Source of the DNA: Euperipatoides rowelli
Lineage: Eukaryota; Onychophora; Udeonychophora; Euonychophora; Peripatopsidae
Assembly (NCBI GenBank): GCA_003024985.2
Contig: PXIH01S0013887.1
DNA: 10,330 nucleotides
Reading direction: 5' to 3' (one strand)
A program made the translations under genes and the position numbers. Below, piece by piece: positions 1 through 7,000 of the stretch. Positions within the stretch are counted from its first letter, which is position 1. Every line of letters starts with the position of its first letter. A model generated the notes under the pieces. That model did no database searches and was not told the DNA's origin. It saw nothing but the letters and a program-made list of their open reading frames with translations.

Positions 1-88
1 AAATGTAATATTTGAGTCAATGCGCGACCCATTAATATTCTTAATGCGGACCAGCAGTGGGTCCCGACCCGGACTTTGAAAAACACTG
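1..88. mobile_element. Terminal fragment of a hAT-like DNA transposon
   Basis: Read on the - strand, this segment starts CAGTGTTTTTCAAAGTCCGG and continues with GGTC/GACCC-rich sequence. That is the usual look of hAT-superfamily termini: CAGTG, then a T-rich TTTCAAA stretch, then G/C-rich GGTCCGC blocks. The terminus is at 88, and the next eight bases (ctgtaggt) would be the target duplication. The other end lies left of the window, so neither the duplication nor the element's length can be checked. No transposase coding is visible in the 88 bases. It lies inside the last intron of PMS2, 96 bp before the acceptor. The superfamily call rests on pattern memory of hAT ends; the exact family is unknown. 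Confidence 0.6.
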
Positions 89-184
89 CTGTAGGTTATT
101 ATTCCAAAATTCATTCTCATTTCAGTTATCAATCTATTGTATATTCAACCTGCTTAATGAATTACTATTTTTTTTTTTTTTCAG
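89..184 (+). other. PMS2: 3' end of the last PMS2 intron with splice acceptor
   Basis: This is intron sequence ending in a run of T followed by CAG at 182-184, a strong animal 3' splice site. A possible branch point is the cttaatga stretch just before the T-run. The intron continues left out of the window, through the hAT-like terminus at 1-88. The acceptor is confirmed by the conserved protein motif that begins immediately after it. Confidence 0.8.
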
Positions 185-250
185 AATTGTCCTCATGGAC
201 GACCTACGATAAGGCATTTGGTGAATCTTAAAATGCTAGCAACAGACTGA
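185..250 (+). CDS. PMS2: PMS2 mismatch-repair endonuclease, last coding exon (C-terminus)
   Basis: Positions 185-247 encode the last 21 residues of the protein, starting NCPHGRPTIRHLVNL, with a TGA stop at 248-250. PMS2 pairs with MLH1 to form MutL-alpha, a nuclear complex. After mismatch recognition by MutS homologues, its C-terminal domain nicks the newly made strand. The Cys-Pro-His-Gly-Arg-Pro motif (residues 2-7 of the exon) is one of the metal-binding motifs of that endonuclease domain and sits at the very end of PMS2 proteins. From memory, human PMS2 ends with nearly the same block, NCPHGRPTMRHI, plus a short tail. Here the tail is KMLATD, which is not conserved. The exon starts in phase 0 right after the CAG acceptor. 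All earlier exons are outside the window. MLH3 has a related motif, but the N-CPHGRPT-RH context fits PMS2 best. Confidence 0.9.
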   Translation, partial: NCPHGRPTIRHLVNLKMLATD

Positions 251-267
251 CTGACTTCCTTATTGTA

Positions 268-273
268 AATAAA
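268..273 (+). promoter_or_regulatory. Candidate poly(A) signal of PMS2
   Basis: An AATAAA hexamer lies 18 bases after the PMS2 stop codon. This implies a very short 3' UTR if it is the one used. AT-rich DNA follows for about 100 bases with further near-matches, so later sites are possible. Confidence 0.45.
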
Positions 274-519
274 AACAAAAATATATTTTTAAAATGTAAA
301 ATATAAAATAATTAAAAAGTATTTTTTAATAAGTCTTGTAAATTGTCTTGTAAAATTTTCAAATGTTTGTTTGCCTATCTATTGTTCTAATAATTTGAAA
401 ACATAAAAGGTATAATATTCAAACTTGGTTATGATGAGATTTAAGGGACCAAACAATGTATAAATGAGCGTTGCCTTAACCTTGCATCTACTGGATTTTT
501 TAAAATCAAGAACTACCTT
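274..519. other. AT-rich intergenic stretch, nothing recognised
   Basis: This is the 3' flank of PMS2. It contains mono- and dinucleotide A/T tracts, no open frame of note and no recognisable repeat. Confidence 0.6.
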
Positions 520-670
520 CAGGCCGGGGCGTCACTAGGATTTTGTAATAGAGGGGGCACACTTGGCACTGGGGTTCCATGTCATCTCCCTCTAGTGGGT
601 TTCATAGGCTAAACCATGTTGAGGAGGGGGGGGGGGTGATCTGAAGCACAGCCCCCAGAGCTGGAGATTT
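520..670. repeat. GC-rich island, probable decayed transposon fragment
   Basis: This block has sharply higher G+C than its surroundings. It begins with ccggggcgtcactagga and includes a G-run near 627-637 and a cagcccccagagctg stretch. The opening resembles GGCGTNNCTAGG-type ends seen in many unclassified invertebrate DNA transposons, a resemblance recalled rather than searched. No target duplication or matching second end was found, and no reading frame is convincing on either strand. Confidence 0.4.
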
Positions 671-828
671 TTTTAAAATTAGATATTATAAATTGCCGCT
701 AAATGGTATATTTCATAAGTTATTGACAAATTTTTTTTTTTTTTCAAATAGATATGATGAATAAGAGTATGAAATATTGGCACTGAAACCAAATTAAACA
801 AAATATTTTTCAAATTTATCAGCTACAA

Positions 829-841
829 ATAATACTTAAAT
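829..841 (+). repeat. Left target-site duplication of SINE 1
   Basis: The 13-bp sequence ataatacttaaat is repeated exactly at 1136-1148 and flanks the SINE between them, as expected for target-primed reverse transcription. Confidence 0.9.
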
Positions 842-1135
842 AGCCAAGGAGCGGTGGCTCAGTGGGATGAGCTGGGCTGCCTTAAGCTCCTTGGTGTCGG
901 CACGAGCAAGGTTCAAGGCTCGTGCTGTCCGACCCAAAATCCCAAATGTCTTTCTTTCTGAAAGACTGGGCGATTAGGGTTCTATTTATTATCAGAACTA
1001 ATATTGGACTTTGCATTCTAATATAGAAATAGTAATAATAGGGAAAAAATATAATAATGGCGGACCATTGGACTAAGCATCACTGTTGTATCCTGATCCG
1101 ACTACCTGTATTGTATATATTTAAAAAAAAAGTTG
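842..1135 (+). mobile_element. Complete tRNA-derived SINE (SINE 1), 294 bp
   Basis: The element has an internal RNA polymerase III promoter of the tRNA type. The A box is tggctcagtggg (855-866) and the B box is ggttcaaggct (910-920), with starts 55 bp apart. The tRNA-related head is followed by about 200 bp of unrelated body and an A-rich tail of nine A near the 3' end. A perfect 13-bp target duplication marks both ends, so the copy is full-length and fairly young. The head no longer looks able to form a cloverleaf. Instead 844-852 pairs perfectly with 886-894 around the A box, and 900-907 pairs with 918-925 around the B box. Like other SINEs it encodes no protein and would depend on a partner LINE. 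The parent tRNA is uncertain. Confidence 0.9.
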
Positions 1136-1148
1136 ATAATACTTAAAT
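1136..1148 (+). repeat. Right target-site duplication of SINE 1
   Basis: This is an exact copy of the 13 bases at 829-841, directly after the A-rich SINE tail. Confidence 0.9.
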
Positions 1149-1330
1149 GTTTTCTTAATAGCGTAGGATACAAGATAATCTAAATTTATTTAGAATGGAA
1201 TGAAGGTAAAGATGTATATTATAGATGTTAACTCAAAAATGAAAAAAAAAAATGACAAATTTGTGGTAAAAACAAATATTTTTCCACGTTGCATTGGACT
1301 GAAAGATCAGATGAGTTAATTTTTTACACA

Positions 1331-1342
1331 AAAATTATGGGT
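1331..1342 (+). repeat. Left target-site duplication of SINE 2
   Basis: The 12-bp sequence aaaattatgggt is repeated exactly at 1594-1605 on the far side of the second SINE. Confidence 0.88.
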
Positions 1343-1593
1343 CACCCCGTTGGAGTAGTCGAGTGGATAAGATGCTCCACTCGGCGCTAAACTTGCTGCT
1401 GGTTTGAATCCGTGGAAACCTTCATTCAACGGATTAGAGTTCAAGAGGAATTCGACCTTTCTAAGAAGTTTGTCATAGAGAACTGTCAAAGAAACTTACC
1501 AAATGTTTTTTTTTCATATGTACATGTATTTCTGTGATATAAATTTTATAAGCTATATAAAAAAAATATTGGTTCTAATAATAAAAATAAAAT
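1343..1593 (+). mobile_element. Complete tRNA-derived SINE (SINE 2), 251 bp
   Basis: This is a different family from SINE 1. The A box is tagtcgagtgg (1356-1366) and the B box is ggtttgaatcc (1401-1411), with starts 45 bp apart. That is close to a class II tRNA such as Ser or Leu. A 7-bp stem (1361-1367 with 1376-1382) replaces the normal D-arm region, and no acceptor stem closes around the head, so it is not a functional tRNA gene. The body is unrelated to tRNA, and the 3' tail is rich in AATAAAA-like units. A perfect 12-bp target duplication marks both ends. It lies in the same orientation as SINE 1, about 200 bp downstream. Confidence 0.88.
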
Positions 1594-1605
1594 AAAATTA
1601 TGGGT
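1594..1605 (+). repeat. Right target-site duplication of SINE 2
   Basis: This is an exact copy of the 12 bases at 1331-1342, directly after the AT-rich SINE tail. Confidence 0.88.
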
Positions 1606-2319
1606 TAAAGATTACACTAAAAATAATGTATTTAATATAACGTATTCTAAAAATATAAAATTACTAATATTCAAAGTCTAATTGATACAAATTGTGAAAT
1701 TACGATCGGAGAAAATTTCTAATGTATTTGAAAACAGGTCTGCATGTCATGTAATTGTCACTTTGAAATTAGGAAAAATTTACAATCTTTAACATTGCTC
1801 TTAAAATGTGATGACTGACTGACTGTTTTTCTAGGGATCTTCAACAGTGAGTGTTCTTCCATATCTTGAACAAATCAATAATTAAAAGTAGCTAATTATA
1901 GAATCATTTAAAAACAGTTTTTTTTTAATAAAATATTTGTATTTAGTGAATTAGACTTTTTTTAAATATCTTTACAAGTAATTTTGGTAAAACAAACATT
2001 AAGAGATTTACAATTGTAAAATATTAAAGAAAACAATCAAATAAATGGAGACAAATGTTTAATAAATTGTAAAAATATAAAAGTACTAATTTTAATATTT
2101 ACTGGGTGCATGAGTAGGTTTAAAATAAATTTATTTATTGATATAACTCGTATAGTGTCTAACGGCCAATAAACTTAGGTTTATTTAAATTTTGGGATAT
2201 AGGATTGCAAATGCTTTGTATTATGGATATCATTCCAGAAAACTCAGCCAATTGATTACTGGTTATTTATTCCCTAAACAAAATTACTTCTAAAAAAAAA
2301 TGTTTCCATGTGCACTGTC
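1606..2319. other. AT-rich intergenic stretch, nothing recognised
   Basis: No open frame, structured repeat or transposon end was found. A short (GACT)n run lies near 1810-1826. A T-rich tract ending in AG follows at about 1835, but no credible exon comes after it. Confidence 0.6.
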
Positions 2320-2525
2320 CCCAGACCATAATAGGGAAGAGGAGGAGAGCGAGGGGCTGACATTGCTAACGCATTATGTTGTCTCTTTTTCTGGAGGGCC
2401 ACTAATCTCTTATAGTTGAAGCCCACAGCTAGCCAAAAATTACTTCCGAGTTTTAATAATCTGCTTCAGGTTTTTAGTCCAATGGTGGCGACAAAAAAAG
2501 TCAATGCCCTGGGCACGCCACTGAT
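2320..2525. repeat. Second GC-rich island, probable transposon fragment
   Basis: This is a purine-rich and then GC-rich block ending in ccctgggcacgccactgat. Read on the - strand it begins ATCAGTGGCGTGCCCAGGG, a CAGTGGCGT-type start common among invertebrate DNA transposons of several families. It could be the opposite-facing relative of the island at 520-670, since both carry GCGT followed by AGG. The two do not align well enough to call one element. No coding frame is convincing. Confidence 0.4.
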
Positions 2526-3502
2526 ACAGAGTAGTAAAAATTGACAAAATTTAAAATGTATAGTGGTCTGATTGAGCTTTTTTTTTTTTTTTTTTTCCCC
2601 TGTAAATGATGGTACAAATGTCAACTTTCTTAATGAAATACTAGCACTGTCAGAAAAAAAATGTTAACATTGCACTGAAGGTCAAGGCAACATGACATGA
2701 TCAATAAAGCCTGTAACGATTTAAGGGATGGATATGTGGGGCATATTAATTGATATTTGATAGGAACTATAGAAACAGACTTATGGGTTGAGGTGTATGA
2801 AGGTGGAGAAATTTTAAGATATGGGTGTATTGTACATTGGATGATCCATTTGGCCCAAGTGCTCTACCAATGGAATCAAAATTAAAAGGAAGCTAGTGAG
2901 TTATTGGTTCAAGGGTATTTGGTAGGAATGCATTTTCTGATTTAGACGTCCATTTAAAATCTCAGCATATTTTCAATTTCAAAATACTTGAATAAGGCCT
3001 TTTATTTTCTCCTACACCCTTCCAATGCAAGAAGATACCTAGGTTATCAGTAGAGTATAAAATAATAAATAGGATTCCAAAGTCAAAAAGAACTAATTAT
3101 TTAAATTTCAGATTTATATTTCCATAATTTATTTAGAGGAAAACAAACTGCATTATATATTTTCATTAATATATTATTTTAAAACCATATTAACAAATAA
3201 AAACTATGTTGTTAAAAATTCATTTTATTGGTATTCTTCACTATAAAAGTTTATGAAATAGAACAAAATCAAGTTAAAAAAAAGTTTTAGCAATTTTTTA
3301 ATACATTTAGAAAATATATTGAAAAAAATATATACAATGGAAGTGCCAAATATTTCAATCATTTCTATAAAATAAGCACAATTTATAAAATATTTTCTTC
3401 TGAGAAAATATTTTTTTTAAAAATTCAGATTAAAAAAAATAATCCATTAAGAAACAATTTAATAAATTAATATTTGTTACATTGCTATATAGTAGTTATC
3501 AT
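2526..3502. other. AT-rich intergenic stretch with a 19-base T-run
   Basis: A T-run of 19 bases at 2578-2596 is followed by CCCC. The part from 2700 to 3060 is less AT-biased than the rest and holds faint A-box-like and B-box-like sequences, too decayed to call. No open frame was found on either strand. Confidence 0.5.
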
Positions 3503-3532
3503 AAATAGATCTCATGTTTTTGAGATCTATTT
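3503..3532. repeat. Perfect 12-bp hairpin
   Basis: aaatagatctca (3503-3514) pairs exactly with tgagatctattt (3521-3532) across a 6-base loop. It is the first of a series of short inverted repeats in this part of the window. It could be an RNA stem or a small foldback relic; nothing shows a function. Confidence 0.75.
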
Positions 3533-3618
3533 TGTCAATATCCTTTACATAATTTTCTTTTTAAAATACTATGTATAATAGTATTTGCAAGATTATTTCT
3601 GATAGATAGCAATCTTTG

Positions 3619-3745
3619 TTCTCCGGGCTGAGATGATTGCATAAGATTGTTCTCTTTCCCTGAGATAATAGTGTAAAAAGAATGTTCTCCTCCCTGATGT
3701 TAGCATAAGATTGCTCTCTCTCTCCGTCTCTCTCCTGAGAGAGAA
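3619..3745 (+). repeat. Degenerate tandem repeat of about 30-35 bp, ending in a CT-rich tract
   Basis: At least three imperfect units follow one another. Each starts with TTCTCC or TTCTCT, goes through C/T bases to CTGAG or CTGATG, and ends in a variant of cataagattg. The unit starts are 3619, 3650 and 3685. A (CT)n tract with a short gagagag inverted match follows. It looks like an old minisatellite. The units drift in length (31, 35 and 29 bp), so it is not coding. Confidence 0.55.
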
Positions 3746-4338
3746 AATTACTCTAATTACAGAAGAATCATTGAGTACAAATTTAAAATGGTGATGTACC
3801 GAATCCTAAAATCATTTTGATATCTGGTACCCTTTTTCCACATAATGTGCAGATTCTATATAATTTTTCCTGAAATAGTTTTTATACTGTACATGCTTAT
3901 TCTAAAAGTCATCTCATTACATGAATCTTTGAAAGAAAGTCCTAGATACTGTACATTAATTTTAAAATAGTTTGCAACAGATTCTAGACTATTTAATTGA
4001 AAAAAAAAATGCTTAAAGATCATTTTAGACAGTAAAAAATGGTTTATTTTTTTAAGTATCAAATATCATTTTGAATGTTTGTGATAAAATAGTAACAATT
4101 TGAGCCATAAATAAATAGACCGTTTTAATGAAAGACACTGCTGATTAATAATTGAGGAAGGAAGAAAAAAAACAAATGACTTTTAATATTAAAGAAATCT
4201 TGACACTATGGCTTATGTTTTTATATATATACAGTATATAGTATCAATGTACTATATGTGGTTGTATATTAGACACAATTTGAATAAAATAAGTAAGCCC
4301 TAAACAAAGATAGCCTTTTAATGAAAGCGTGCCTTTAT
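3746..4338. other. AT-rich intergenic stretch
   Basis: Only a small inverted repeat was found: 8-bp arms atatagta and tactatat near 4235-4257. The open frames here are short, of A/T-driven composition, and lack splice or family support. Confidence 0.55.
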
Positions 4339-4392
4339 GGTTAATAGTTAGGGAGATGTAATTTTAGGAATACATCTCCCTAATTATTAACC
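4339..4392 (+). ncRNA. MicroRNA-precursor-like hairpin (candidate)
   Basis: The arms 4339-4360 and 4371-4392 are 22 bases each and complementary at 21 positions. The one exception (G4347 against T4384) becomes a G-U wobble in + strand RNA, so the stem would be fully paired around a 10-base loop. Arm length suits a microRNA precursor, but the loop is short, the stem does not extend beyond 22 bp, and real precursors usually carry a few bulges. The alternative is a miniature inverted-repeat element: the arms start with GGTTAAT, and the flanks tttat and tttac are similar. No known microRNA family is recognised. Confidence 0.35.
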
Positions 4393-4441
4393 TTTACCAT
4401 ATTGTTGCTTTATTGGTATTCTTTTTTTCTCCAAAGAGATC

Positions 4442-4555
4442 TAGTACCCAGCACTGGGTTTTAGTAGGCTACTCGATAGCCAGTTTTGTGTAATTGACGG
4501 ATACTGAAAGTATGGCCAGGTATACTGGGTACTATGACTCGTAGTACCCAGTATA
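4442..4555. repeat. Nested palindromic cluster
   Basis: The sequence tagtacccag occurs at 4442-4451 and again at 4542-4551, and its reverse complement ctgggtacta occurs at 4525-4534. The last two form a perfect 14-bp hairpin (4521-4534 with 4542-4555) around a 7-base loop. Smaller stems sit inside: ggcta with tagcc near 4468-4482, and a gatactgaaagtat palindrome near 4500-4513. The arrangement suggests a small foldback element with 10-bp terminal repeats plus one extra copy. No protein is encoded. Confidence 0.65.
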
Positions 4556-5825
4556 AATTAAATTATATCCTTAAAAATAAAATGTCTTGACTTGAAACTT
4601 CCTCATTTACTATCATGTATAAAAGATGGAAGTAGCTCATTTTATTTTTCAAAGTAAAAATGTAGAATCTGCCTTCATCTATTAAAATGTAATCCAATCC
4701 TTTTAAACTGGTTACAATATGATAAGAACATTCTAAAGTAAAAATAATTTCAGTAACTTTGGTCATTTTTATCCATAAATTCAATGGTGAAACAAATATG
4801 ATTATTAACATCTCCATTGGCAGTCAAACAGATTTTAATAATCAATGTGTTGTTTTTTTTCTCACCATAACTACATGATTACTTCTAATAGAGTCTAGAA
4901 TAATTCAACCGACACACAATTCCTGAATTGAACATTTTTTAAGTTAAAAAAAAAAAACATTTAAACACAACAAAATATATTTTTAAAAAAAAAAAATATA
5001 TAAATTAAATGTAAAAGACTTCAAACTTTTAAACTATAGTAGTATAGCGTGGTTATTGTCACATGCAACAAAAAGTAGCCTTACTATTAATTTTTGTTTG
5101 ATGATGCAAAAATCACCAAATTGACAAACATCTTTTTAAATAATGTTAATATTGTAGCTAATTATTGGCAAGTATGACCAATTTAATATATTAAAAAATA
5201 ACAGTTCAACTACAAGGCCTGTAATAAGATGGTGTCTCGTTCACCGTTGAAACTGGATCCAATAAATCATGAAAAACAAAATGGGAGATCGGCAAATGTC
5301 ATGACGTCAAACATCTAAACAAGTAATATTGGATCTATTATAGCGTCTGGCTAAACAGTCGATTGTTAATAGTTTGGGCCGATGGGAGTTACTGTATAAG
5401 AAAATTATCAAAAATATTTATTGCACCTCTTGATTATCATTAGGGTGGGAAGAGTTGTTTACCTGGTAAGAGTTAGGATCAGTGTTAGGATGAAGGTTAG
5501 GACTATAAATAAAAAAAAATAAGACAGCTAGTCTTGGTCATATTTTCGGCCTCAAATGCACCAGTGACTCATGATACACGTGTTGAACAAATGATCAGTT
5601 TCTAGCAGAAGATAAATTTTATTAACACTTTTTAGGTTCAGGCAGGAACTTTAATACAATGGTTTAATAACAAGAGTCTATTGAGTGCCCTTAATGATTG
5701 TTGTCATAAACCTAATTGAATTTTTGTTTTTGTTAGTAGTTCTTTTTAATTCTATTTAAAAAGGATCCCTAGCTTTAACGCCACCTTGCACCAAAATTTA
5801 GTTTTTTTTTTCTCTTTCTAGTATG
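4556..5825. other. Intergenic stretch, no gene supported
   Basis: Most of this is AT-rich. Positions 5220-5400 hold more CpG than the surroundings, a perfect TGACGTCA octamer at 5302-5309 and a 9-bp inverted repeat (gatccaata and tattggatc). Positions 5470-5505 hold three spaced GTTAGGA/GTTAGG motifs. None of this amounts to a supportable promoter or gene. Confidence 0.5.
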
Positions 5826-5847
5826 AAATATGCGGAAACGCATATTT
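5826..5847. repeat. 9-bp hairpin with GAAA tetraloop
   Basis: aaatatgcg (5826-5834) pairs perfectly with cgcatattt (5839-5847) around a GAAA loop, one of the stable GNRA tetraloops in RNA. The hairpin overlaps a direct repeat: tagtatgaaatatgc is followed about 30 bases later by tagtatgaaacatgc. It could be a structured RNA piece or a chance product of a short duplication. Confidence 0.6.
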
Positions 5848-5969
5848 TTAGTATGAAACATGCATAATAAATGACTGTTAAGGACACTTCTTGACCCAAT
5901 GATATAACGTAAGATTTGTGGCAAGTGCCGCCTACTAGAATTCATGATTTTAAGAGGTTTTCTGAACGT

Positions 5970-6116
5970 GAATGAGACACTATCTTCTAGGCATTGTAGC
6001 GGAAGTCATAAAGCTCCCATGTTGGTCATGAAAAAAATCAAGTCCAACATACGGTCAGAATTTCCATGACTTCCGCCGCACTGACAATCTACTCAATGAC
6101 ACAGATTTTCTCATTC
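5970..6116. repeat. Long imperfect inverted repeat (foldback, 147 bp)
   Basis: Four blocks pair in nested order: gaatgaga 5970-5977 with 6109-6116; attgt 5993-5997 with 6084-6088; gcggaagtcat 5999-6009 with 6066-6076 (11 bp, perfect); and atgttgg 6019-6025 with 6044-6050. Unpaired bulges of different size separate them. The block is richer in G+C than its flanks. It looks like an ageing miniature inverted-repeat element. No target duplication was identified and no coding potential was seen. Confidence 0.6.
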
Positions 6117-6358
6117 CTCTTTACACTGAATTGGTTACCTGTATGAGGGAACAAATATCTTCGAGAAGCACGTTTGTATGGTTTGGCTTTACACTAAACT
6201 CCAGAGAAGTTTATAAGTATGAGTGATTGAAAATGATATTACTGTCATCTACTGGATCACTCTCTGCCACATACAGTATAGCTATCACACTTTGACAAGT
6301 ATGAAAGCACGGATAACCTTGCAGGGGTTAAATTTTCAATTGTTAAAATAACCATGGT
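6117..6358. other. Intergenic stretch downstream of the - strand gene
   Basis: No gene, repeat or structured motif was recognised. Base composition is less AT-biased than average for the window. Confidence 0.5.
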
Positions 6359-6388
6359 TTTATTTATTCAAATAGTTAGAAATTTATT
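6359..6388 (-). promoter_or_regulatory. Candidate poly(A) signals of the - strand gene
   Basis: Read on the - strand, AATAAA occurs at 6383-6388, nine bases after the proposed stop codon, and again twice at 6359-6368. A cluster of signals just after the stop fits a terminal exon, although such hexamers are frequent in AT-rich DNA. Confidence 0.4.
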
Positions 6389-6397
6389 TGTATTTTT

Positions 6398-6586
6398 TTA
6401 TGTGGAATCGACAACTGGAAGAGTTTTAGTGATAGCGTCAAGTAGGAAGCTAGCATCCACTGAACACTGCTGATCACTATTGAGTACAGGATTCTCGGTG
6501 GCGTGCAAACTTTTGGGAGAACTTGATTTGTTGGTTTCATTCATTCGCTGATATTCAAAAATGTGGTTCTGAAGTATCAAATGAAT
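6398..6586 (-). CDS. Proposed terminal exon of an unidentified gene
   Basis: On the - strand, ttttgttttttatag gives a strong T-rich acceptor (AG at 6588-6587). The frame opens exactly there: the codon overlapping the acceptor is TAG. It then runs 62 codons to a TAA stop at 6400-6398. The product begins IHLILQNHIFEYQRMNE and continues as a polar, Ser/Asn/Thr-rich stretch. It ends with a short hydrophobic segment (FLLDAITKTLPVV) and DST. Composition is varied and unlike the A/T-driven shadow frames nearby. No signal peptide, membrane span or known domain was recognised; the first 17 residues could be an amphipathic helix. It begins in phase 0, matching the microexon at 6975-7000 across a 388-bp intron. 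A chance open frame remains possible, and the protein family is unknown. Confidence 0.55.
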   Translation of the reverse strand: MHLILQNHIFEYQRMNETNKSSSPKSLHATENPVLNSDQQCSVDASFLLDAITKTLPVVDST

Positions 6587-6974
6587 CTATAAAAAACAAA
6601 AAAAGAATATTAATTTATAAAATTATAAAATTGTTTTCAGCTCTATTAAAGACAATCTTTGTGATTAGCCAGGTAGAAATTAGGCTTTTCAGAAAGATAC
6701 TGTACTTCAAGATTTTGTTAATAGAGAGGGAAAGGAAGTACAAAATTTCATTAAAGTGTCAAAATATATAATCAAGAAATTCTGCTAAGCCTAATCAAAT
6801 ATCATTTATTAGATATAGTATGTAAATATATAAAATAAAATTTTGAACGATTGATTTTAATTTGCTAATACTTAAAGGTAATACGCAATGAAAACAATTT
6901 GATCTTTTTAATAATTTCTATATTGTATATTAAAAAAAAAAGTTAAACTTCACCCAATAAAAAATTATACTTAC

Positions 6975-7000
6975 AGTATCTATGAAGTGTGGTATGTGTG
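6975..7000 (-). CDS. Proposed 26-bp microexon of the same gene
   Basis: On the - strand this piece is followed directly by gtaagtat, a near-ideal donor, and preceded by ttatttttgag, an acceptable acceptor. In the frame set by the terminal exon it reads HIPHFIDT, with two bases (CA) left over at its start. The frame meets a TGA just upstream, so the exon must start at this AG. The leftover CA joins the single T from the proposed upstream exon to make a serine codon. Joined to the next exon, the local sequence reads HIPHFIDTIHLILQNHIFEY, which is coherent and helix-like. Support comes from the strong donor and from phase at both sides. Microexons are easy to imagine in AT-rich DNA, so this is moderate evidence only. 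Confidence 0.48.

Noticed and set aside
1343-1420. Functional tRNA-Ser or tRNA-Leu gene
   Set aside because: The B box is excellent, but no acceptor stem closes, and target duplications show it is the head of a SINE.
1826-1850. tttttctag acceptor followed by 12 bases and a gtgagtg donor, a possible + strand microexon
   Set aside because: No neighbouring exon or gene is present on this strand; a 12-base exon alone cannot be supported.
2840-2920. A-box-like tggcccaagtgc and B-box-like ggttcaaggg about 55 bp apart, suggesting a decayed SINE
   Set aside because: Both matches are poor and there is no tail or target duplication. The opposite strand also gives a tRNA-like ggtagagcacttggg, so the signal is ambiguous.
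3856-4817. Two - strand open frames of 68 and 84 codons (3856-4062 and 4563-4817)
   Set aside because: Low-complexity hydrophobic and Lys/Ile-rich translations with no recognised motif, splice sites or neighbouring exons.
5302-5309. Perfect TGACGTCA (cAMP response element) octamer in a CpG-bearing patch, possible promoter
   Set aside because: A single octamer without a TATA box, initiator or downstream gene is not enough to call regulation.
5440-5470. Possible small exon between a cattag acceptor and a ctggtaagag donor
   Set aside because: Only 22 bases, weak acceptor, and no partner exons or reading frame to connect to.
5470-5505. Three spaced GTTAGG motifs, possible interstitial telomere repeat
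   Set aside because: Spacing of about 12 bases and interrupted units do not form a TTAGGG array.
6523-6771. 82-codon + strand open frame
   Set aside because: Lies opposite the better-supported - strand terminal exon and its intron, with A/T-driven composition; read as a shadow.
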